Positions 1 to 4,259 of a stretch of DNA of 6,355 nt are shown one piece after another. Position numbers and translations under genes: made by a program. Position 1 is the stretch's first letter. Every line of letters begins with the position of its first letter. Location: assembly GCA_038746265.1 (NCBI GenBank), contig JBCDKU010000106.1:1-6355 (forward strand), in the 5' to 3' direction. Source of the stretch: JBCBKP01 sp038746265 (GTDB taxonomy: Bacteria; Planctomycetota; Phycisphaerae; Phycisphaerales; UBA1924). The notes beneath the pieces were generated by a model. It had not been told where the DNA came from. It saw nothing but the letters and a program-made list of their open reading frames with translations, and did no database searches.

Positions 1-503
1 AGTGCGAGTCGGTCCGCGTGGCGGGCGACGACATGGACGAGGCGATCATCAGCCACATGCGCCGCACCTACAACCTCATGATCGGCGAGCAGACCGCCGA
101 GCGGATCAAGATCGAGATCGGCTCGGCCGCCCCGCTCGACGAGGACACCACGATGGAGGTCCGCGGCCGCGACATGATCTCGGGCCTGCCCCGCAAGACC
201 ACGATCAGCTCCGAGGAGATCCGCGAAGCCCTGCAGGAGCCCGTCGGCGCGATCATCGAGACCGTGACCCGCACGCTCGAGCGGGCCGAGCCTGAACTCG
301 CCGCCGACCTGGTCGATAACGGCATCACCCTCGCCGGCGGCGGCGCGCTGCTCCGCGGGCTGGGCGTCATGCTCACCAAGGCGACCGGCCTCGACGTCCG
401 GATGGCGGACGACCCCCTCACCTGCGTCGCCCGGGGCACCGCCATGTTCCTCGAGAACCTCGAGCAGTGGCGCCCTGCCCTCGAGAGCGACCTCGACGTC
501 TGA
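1..503 (+). CDS. mreB: Rod shape-determining protein MreB, C-terminal half (5' end outside window)
   Basis: MreB is a bacterial actin homologue that forms membrane-bound ATP-dependent filaments and guides lateral peptidoglycan synthesis. The first complete codon is at 3 and the stop is TGA at 501-503, leaving 166 residues of a protein usually about 340-350 long. Seen directly: the MreB signature VAGDDMDEAII near the left edge, then YNLMIGEQTAERIKIEIGSA, then EIREALQEP. The adenosine-binding loop follows as GITLAGGGALLRG (codons from about 321), and DPLTCVARGTA lies near the end. All match the MreB family closely and no key residue is missing in this half; the phosphate-1 region lies outside the window. 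It is the first visible gene of an mreB-mreC-mreD operon, with 27 bp to mreC. Other actin-like proteins such as FtsA or ParM are excluded by these motifs. Confidence 0.97.
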   Translation, partial: CESVRVAGDDMDEAIISHMRRTYNLMIGEQTAERIKIEIGSAAPLDEDTTMEVRGRDMISGLPRKTTISSEEIREALQEPVGAIIETVTRTLERAEPELAADLVDNGITLAGGGALLRGLGVMLTKATGLDVRMADDPLTCVARGTAMFLENLEQWRPALESDLDV

Positions 504-530
504 TCCCGCGCCCGCGCGCTGCTCCCCGCG

Positions 531-1439
531 ATGCGACGACCGAGCGACCAACCCTTTCTGATCCGCCGGGCGATGACGATCGCCATCACGCTCATGCTGG
601 GCTTCGCGTTCACGCCCGTCCGCTACACCAACTGGCTCTCGGGCGCTCACGAGCTCGCGACGAATATCTTCGCGCCGATCAGCCAGCCCATGCGCGCCGT
701 CGCGACGTGGCTCAACCCGCCCGCTCCCGAGATCCGGGACCGCGAGCTCGCGGACCTGCAGGAAGAAAGCAAGAACTGGAAAACGCTCGCCCGGCAGTTC
801 GAATCAGAAAACCGCCGCCTGCGTGATCTGGTCGCCGACCTGCAATCGGGCCGCCGCGTCGAGCCCCGGATCGCCGTCCGCTACCTCTCACGCCCGGTCA
901 TCGGCGCCCAGTCCGATCCGGGCAGCGCGCTCCTGACCGTCCGCGCAGGCGAGGGCAGCGGCGTCACCGAGCGGTCCACGGTCGCCACCGTGCGCGGCGT
1001 GCAGCTTGTCGGGGCCGTCAAGGCGGTCGGCGCACGGACCTGCACCATCCAGCCCATCACGAGCGACGACCACCCGCAGATCCGCGGCGCGATCGTGCTC
1101 GAAGGACGCGAGCTCCCCCTCGAAACACTCCTCACCCCCGTCGGCGACGGCACCCTCCGCGGGGGCGTCGAGATCCCCGCGCCCACACCCGATGAACCAA
1201 CCCCGCCCGAGATCACCCTCGGCAGCGAGGTCGTCCTAGCCGACGATGTCTGGCCCCAGACCGCTCAGCAGCTCCTGATCGGTCTCGTTGAGCGCGTCGA
1301 GGCGGGCTCGGGCGACGCCGGCAGGCCCATCGTCATCGTCCGGCCCACGGTCCGCGTCCGCCGCGTGAGCGAGGTCGTCCTGAGGATCCCGCTCGACCCT
1401 GACACCGCCTCGTCGAGCATCTCGGGGGGCCGTCCGTGA
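531..1439 (+). CDS. mreC: Rod shape-determining protein MreC
   Basis: MreC is an anchored periplasmic scaffold that links MreB and MreD to the elongation synthases (RodA/PBP2). The 302 residues show the family layout: a short basic N-terminus (RR at 2-3 and 12-13), one hydrophobic segment at about 14-28 (MTIAITLMLGFAF), and a charged heptad-like coiled coil at about 70-105 (rich in E, R and L). A beta-strand-rich domain follows at about 110-290, including VIGAQSDPGSALLTV and GVQLVGAVKAVG, the usual MreC repeats of Gly-Val turns. The proline/threonine-rich insertion near 217-228 is probably a loop. The start at 531 has no visible Shine-Dalgarno sequence. A later in-frame ATG at 573 (Met15) would cut off the basic segment before the membrane helix, so 531 is preferred. 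The 3' end overlaps mreD by 4 bp, suggesting translational coupling. The family call rests on layout, motifs and position, because MreC sequences diverge strongly. Confidence 0.93.
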   Translation: MRRPSDQPFLIRRAMTIAITLMLGFAFTPVRYTNWLSGAHELATNIFAPISQPMRAVATWLNPPAPEIRDRELADLQEESKNWKTLARQFESENRRLRDLVADLQSGRRVEPRIAVRYLSRPVIGAQSDPGSALLTVRAGEGSGVTERSTVATVRGVQLVGAVKAVGARTCTIQPITSDDHPQIRGAIVLEGRELPLETLLTPVGDGTLRGGVEIPAPTPDEPTPPEITLGSEVVLADDVWPQTAQQLLIGLVERVEAGSGDAGRPIVIVRPTVRVRRVSEVVLRIPLDPDTASSSISGGRP

Positions 1440-1999
1440 ACTGGCTCGTCGCCGCCGTGATCACCTGGGCCTTCTTCGGACTCGAATTGGGCCTCGGCGA
1501 GATGCTCCGCATCGGCGAGGGCGACATCGGCCCGTCCTTCATCGCCGTCCTGATGACGTTCATCGCCCTGCACGCGCCGGCCAAGTCCGCGACGTGGGCG
1601 GCGCTCATCCTCGGGTTCCTCGCCGACCTGACCTGGACCATCGAGCGATCCGACGGCGGTGTCGGCTATCCCCTCGGCGCGACCGCGCTGGGCATGGTTC
1701 TCGGTGCCCGGCTCATCATCGCCGCCCGCGGCTCGCTCCGCGGCGACCACCCGCTCACGCTCATCTTCATGACGACCGCCGCGGGCTTCGTCACCCAGAT
1801 CGTCATCACCGCGATCTTCAGCTTCCGTCAGCTCTACGGCGACGCGGTCATCCGGTCGCCCACCGAGCAGCTCGGCGAGCGCCTGCTCTCGTCGCTCTAC
1901 TCGGGGCTCCTGCTCGGGCTCGTCCTGTGGCTCCCGCTGCGGTTCCTAGTCCAGCCCATCATGGGCTTCCCGGCCGACCGCTCGACGCGGCCCCGCTGA
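1436..1999 (+). CDS. mreD: Rod shape-determining protein MreD
   Basis: MreD is a small inner-membrane partner of MreC in the elongation complex. The 187 residues are mostly hydrophobic, with about six predicted membrane segments: roughly 4-24, 32-47, 51-68, 76-97, 106-130 and 150-172. The pattern GFLADLTW at 60-67, in the third segment, matches the G-x-x-x-D stretch typical of MreD. The C-terminus is short and basic (RSTRPR). The start is GTG at 1436, overlapping the mreC TGA as GTGA, a classic coupled start. A run of six Gs at 1424-1429 could serve as a poor ribosome binding site. Length and position after mreC fit the family, which has low sequence conservation, so context carries much of the assignment. 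No rodA or PBP2 gene follows; the next gene is GlmU-like. Confidence 0.9.
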   Translation: MNWLVAAVITWAFFGLELGLGEMLRIGEGDIGPSFIAVLMTFIALHAPAKSATWAALILGFLADLTWTIERSDGGVGYPLGATALGMVLGARLIIAARGSLRGDHPLTLIFMTTAAGFVTQIVITAIFSFRQLYGDAVIRSPTEQLGERLLSSLYSGLLLGLVLWLPLRFLVQPIMGFPADRSTRPR

Positions 2000-2023
2000 C
2001 ACCACCGGCTTTCCGTCTACACT
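1996..2023 (+). promoter_or_regulatory. Putative promoter for a leaderless GlmU-like mRNA
   Basis: CTGACA at 1996-2001 matches the sigma-70 -35 consensus at 5 of 6 positions. After a 16-bp spacer, TACACT at 2018-2023 matches the -10 pattern TANNNT. Seven bases separate the -10 from the ATG at 2031, so a transcript starting at the usual distance would begin at or within a base or two of the start codon. The 15 bases before the ATG are pyrimidine-rich and hold no Shine-Dalgarno sequence, consistent with leaderless translation. The -35 overlaps the mreD stop codon (TGA at 1997-1999). The same arrangement occurs before polA in this window. Promoter activity is inferred. Confidence 0.55.
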
Positions 2024-2030
2024 CCGCCCC

Positions 2031-3227
2031 ATGAGAGAACGCACACCCGCGGTCTATTTCGACGACGGCAAGGGCTCGCTCGCACCCCTCCGCGACCTCC
2101 GCCCGATCTTCGAGGTCCGGACCGGCCCGCTCACGATCCGCGAGCGCCACGAGAAGGCCCTCAACCTCCGCACCGAAGCGGTCTTCGTCCCGCCAGAGCT
2201 CGAGCCGATCACACGCGAGCGCTACGGCAACTTCGTCAACAAGCTCGACGAGTCGCTGCCGATGGTCATGGTCGTTAACGGCCGCTGCGCCCTCCCGCTC
2301 GACGAGATCCGCACGCTCGACAAGAACACCGTCCTCCGCGAGCCTGACGGCGACGTCGTCGCCGCCCGCGTGCCGGCCGCCGACGCCATCAAGCTCATCA
2401 ACGGCGACGACATCGACGCGCCCTCCGTCTCGCTCGAAGAGCCCGTCCTGCTGCGCCGCCCTTGGCACGCACGCTCGGTCCGCGATCTCTCGACCGAGAT
2501 GGACCTCACGCTGCTCGAATGGGAGCCCGTCGGCAAGCCGCCCGCGGGCGTCACGGTCGTGGGCCCGATCCCCGCGCGCATCCACCCGTCGGCGAAGGTC
2601 ATGCCGGGCGTCGTGATCGATACCACCAGCGGCGCGGTCCGCATCGCCGCCACCGCGACCATCCGGCCCGGTGCGGTCATCACGGGCCCCTGCTCGATCG
2701 GCTTCGGCACGACGATCGCCGAGAACGCGGTCATCCGCGCCAACACCGTCATCGGCCCCGTGTGCAAGGTCGGCGGCGAGGTCGGGGGCACGATCTTCCA
2801 GGGCCATTCCAACAAGGCCCACGACGGCTACCTCGGCGACAGCTGGGTCGGCGAGTGGGTCAACCTCGGCGCCTCCACCACCGGCTCCAACCTGCTCAAC
2901 ACCTACTCCGAGATCACCGCCGTCGCCGAGCCCGGCGCGAGCCGCGAACGAACCAACGAGACCTTCCTCGGCTCGATCATCGGCGACCACGTCAAAACCG
3001 CCATCGGCACCCGCCTCATGACCGGCTCGGTCATCCACACCGGCGCGATGTGGGCCGCCACGGCCGCGGTCTCCGGCGCGGTCGAGCGGTTCGCCTGGGT
3101 CACCGACGACACCCGCCAGACCTACCGCGTGGAGAAGTTCCTCGAGGTCGCCCGTGCGATGATGCACCGCCGCGGCGTGATGATGTCCGAGGCAACCGAG
3201 GCCCGCGTGCGGGACCTGTGCGAGTAG
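2031..3227 (+). CDS. GlmU-like bifunctional protein: putative UDP-GlcNAc pyrophosphorylase / GlcN-1-P acetyltransferase
   Basis: This 398-residue protein matches the 'alternative bacterial GlmU' family (NTP_transf_4 domain plus left-handed beta-helix). The family is predicted to acetylate glucosamine-1-phosphate with acetyl-CoA and then transfer UMP from UTP, giving UDP-N-acetylglucosamine for the cell wall. Seen: an N-terminal domain (about 5-170) opening with AVYFDDG and FEVRTGPLTIRERHEKAL (27-44), the family hallmark, but without the G-x-G-T-R loop of ordinary GlmU. Hexapeptide repeats run from about 180 (IHPSAKV, ATIRPGAVI, ENAVIRANTVIG) to about 350. The segment KVGGEVGGTIFQGHSNKAHDGYLGD starts at Lys246 with a break after the second Thr-rich part; His264 lies in a stretch resembling the GlmU acetyltransferase active-site region. 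The tail (350-398) is probably helical. The ATG at 2031 is chosen because no other start lies between it and the FDDG strand. Substrate is inferred; some relatives are annotated simply as sugar nucleotidyltransferases. Confidence 0.85.
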   Translation: MRERTPAVYFDDGKGSLAPLRDLRPIFEVRTGPLTIRERHEKALNLRTEAVFVPPELEPITRERYGNFVNKLDESLPMVMVVNGRCALPLDEIRTLDKNTVLREPDGDVVAARVPAADAIKLINGDDIDAPSVSLEEPVLLRRPWHARSVRDLSTEMDLTLLEWEPVGKPPAGVTVVGPIPARIHPSAKVMPGVVIDTTSGAVRIAATATIRPGAVITGPCSIGFGTTIAENAVIRANTVIGPVCKVGGEVGGTIFQGHSNKAHDGYLGDSWVGEWVNLGASTTGSNLLNTYSEITAVAEPGASRERTNETFLGSIIGDHVKTAIGTRLMTGSVIHTGAMWAATAAVSGAVERFAWVTDDTRQTYRVEKFLEVARAMMHRRGVMMSEATEARVRDLCE

Positions 3228-3228
3228 G

Positions 3229-4212
3229 TCAGTTCGCTGGCGCGCTCGCCAGTTCCTCGATCACCCCCACCAGCGTCCGTGTCACGGCTGCCATCGCGTC
3301 GTAGTCCAGCGTGTCAGCAGTGTCGGTCGGCTTGTGGTAGTTCGGGTTACGCAGCTCCGAGGTGTCGGTGACGATCGCCGCGGGGATGCCGGCTTGCCAG
3401 TACGACCAGTTGTCGGACCGCTGCGCGTACGCCACCGCGAGCCGCGACGCGACGCCGAGGGCCGGGATCGGGCCCTCCCACGCGGCCGCGACGCGATCAA
3501 CGAACGCCGCGTGCTCGGGCAGCGACGCGACCGCAACGAACCGCTCGTCGGCGGGCGTCTCGATCCCCATCGCGGCGGTCAGCCCCGTCACGATCGGCTG
3601 CACGGGATCGGGCGTGTAGAAGCCGAGCATCTCGAGGCTCAGCATGCCGATGACATTTTCCCCCGCCTCGACCGCCGCCTCCGCCCGCCGCAGGCTCCCC
3701 CACTCCCGCCTCGACCAGTAGCCGCCCGCTTCTTCGTTGGGATAGAACTCAAACCGCAGCGTCGCCGGTTGGGGGCGATCCATGAAGTACGCAATCAGCG
3801 CGAGGTTCATCGCCACACCGGAGGCGTTGTCGTCCGCGCCGGGTGTCTGCGGCACGGAGTCATAGTGCGCCCCGATCACGACAACGTCGCGCGGCGAGCT
3901 CGTGCCGGCGACGTCAACGACGATGTTCTCGACAGTCAGCGTGTTGCCGTCCCACTCAAACTCGAACGGCTCTACGCGGTATGCCACGCCGAGCGAATCA
4001 AGCCGGCTCTTGAGCCACTCGGCCGACGCCTCAAGCCGAGGCAGATCGCTGGCGTGCCGGCCCGGGTACTGCCCAGAGAGCTCGGAGACATCAAACCGCA
4101 ACCGAGCAGGCAGAACCGCGGACCAAGCTTCCAAATCCACAGGCTCTCGTGATGTCTGCGACGCCACGCACCCGCCGAGCAACGCCAGGACAAGCACAAG
4201 TATCAAACGCAC
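3229..4212 (-). CDS. M28-family zinc peptidase, predicted lipoprotein
   Basis: Predicted exported metallo-aminopeptidase of 327 residues. The N-terminus is a lipoprotein signal: hydrophobic 3-12, then the lipobox LGGC with Cys15 as the lipidated residue. Residue +2 is Val, not Asp, so outer-membrane sorting is possible if a Lol system exists. The M28 di-zinc set is visible: His116 in GAHYDS, Asp128 in PGADDNASG (bridging ligand), catalytic Glu160 and ligand Glu161 in NEE, Glu194 in SLEMLGF, and His293 in NYHKPTDT. Glu194 replaces the more common Asp at that site but is a plausible ligand. The start is GTG at 4210-4212, fixed by an AGGAGG 6 nt upstream. It is convergent with the GlmU-like gene (1 bp apart) and divergent from polA (47 bp apart), so it is probably transcribed alone. 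By eye its third positions look somewhat less GC-rich than its neighbours. The natural substrate cannot be told. Confidence 0.92.
   Translation of the reverse strand: MRLILVLVLALLGGCVASQTSREPVDLEAWSAVLPARLRFDVSELSGQYPGRHASDLPRLEASAEWLKSRLDSLGVAYRVEPFEFEWDGNTLTVENIVVDVAGTSSPRDVVVIGAHYDSVPQTPGADDNASGVAMNLALIAYFMDRPQPATLRFEFYPNEEAGGYWSRREWGSLRRAEAAVEAGENVIGMLSLEMLGFYTPDPVQPIVTGLTAAMGIETPADERFVAVASLPEHAAFVDRVAAAWEGPIPALGVASRLAVAYAQRSDNWSYWQAGIPAAIVTDTSELRNPNYHKPTDTADTLDYDAMAAVTRTLVGVIEELASAPAN
3237..3252. terminator. Small GC-rich hairpin after the GlmU-like stop, possible weak terminator
   Basis: CTGGCG (3237-3242) and CGCCAG (3247-3252) form a perfect 6-bp stem with a 4-base loop, starting 10 bases after the GlmU-like stop. 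It lies inside the last codons of the oppositely oriented lipoprotein gene. There is no T-run on the plus side, only TTCCT, so it is not a textbook intrinsic terminator. At this GC content a short palindrome can occur by chance or from coding constraint. It is recorded because the 1-bp space between the two convergent genes leaves no other place for a terminator. Confidence 0.25.
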
Positions 4213-4218
4213 GGCACA

Positions 4219-4224
4219 CCTCCT
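4219..4224 (-). promoter_or_regulatory. Strong Shine-Dalgarno site of the M28 lipoprotein
   Basis: Reading the minus strand, AGGAGG ends 6 bases before the GTG start at 4212. This is a perfect anti-16S match at good spacing and decides the GTG start. It is the only clear ribosome binding site in the window; the GlmU-like gene, polA and mreC lack one. A possible -10 for this gene is TAGTCT (minus strand, 4241-4236), with no convincing -35. That would give a leader of roughly 17 bases. Confidence 0.8.
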
Positions 4225-4252
4225 GAAGCCCGACGAGACTACCGGCTACGCT
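4223..4252 (+). promoter_or_regulatory. Putative promoter for a leaderless polA mRNA
   Basis: TACGCT at 4247-4252 fits the -10 pattern TANNNT and ends exactly 7 bases before the polA ATG at 4260, as TACACT does before the GlmU-like gene. The upstream candidate CTGAAG (4223-4228, 18-bp spacer) matches the -35 consensus at only 3 of 6 positions. No Shine-Dalgarno sequence is present before the ATG. The block 4240-4262 is identical to 2011-2033 at 18 of 23 positions. The -35 candidate overlaps the lipoprotein ribosome binding site on the other strand. Confidence 0.5.
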
Positions 4253-4259
4253 CCGAGCC

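Noticed and set aside
504..530. Leaderless-type promoter before mreC
   Set aside because: The hexamer at the matching distance (518-523, GCTGCT) does not fit TANNNT. mreC is more likely co-transcribed with mreB.
573..575. Alternative mreC start at the in-frame ATG at 573
   Set aside because: It would remove the basic residues before the membrane helix, and it has no better ribosome binding site than the ATG at 531.
1959..3167. 402-codon open frame on the minus strand opposite the GlmU-like gene
   Set aside because: Same compositional shadow: Asp/Gly/Ala/Arg-rich with no motif. The plus-strand frame has clear family hallmarks across its full length.
2462..3304. 280-codon plus-strand frame overlapping the GlmU-like gene
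   Set aside because: Arg/His/Pro-rich product typical of a +1 shadow in GC-rich DNA, with no domain and no start signal.
3334..4152. 272-codon plus-strand frame opposite the M28 lipoprotein
   Set aside because: Antisense shadow; Arg-rich without motifs, whereas the minus-strand frame has a lipobox and all zinc ligands.
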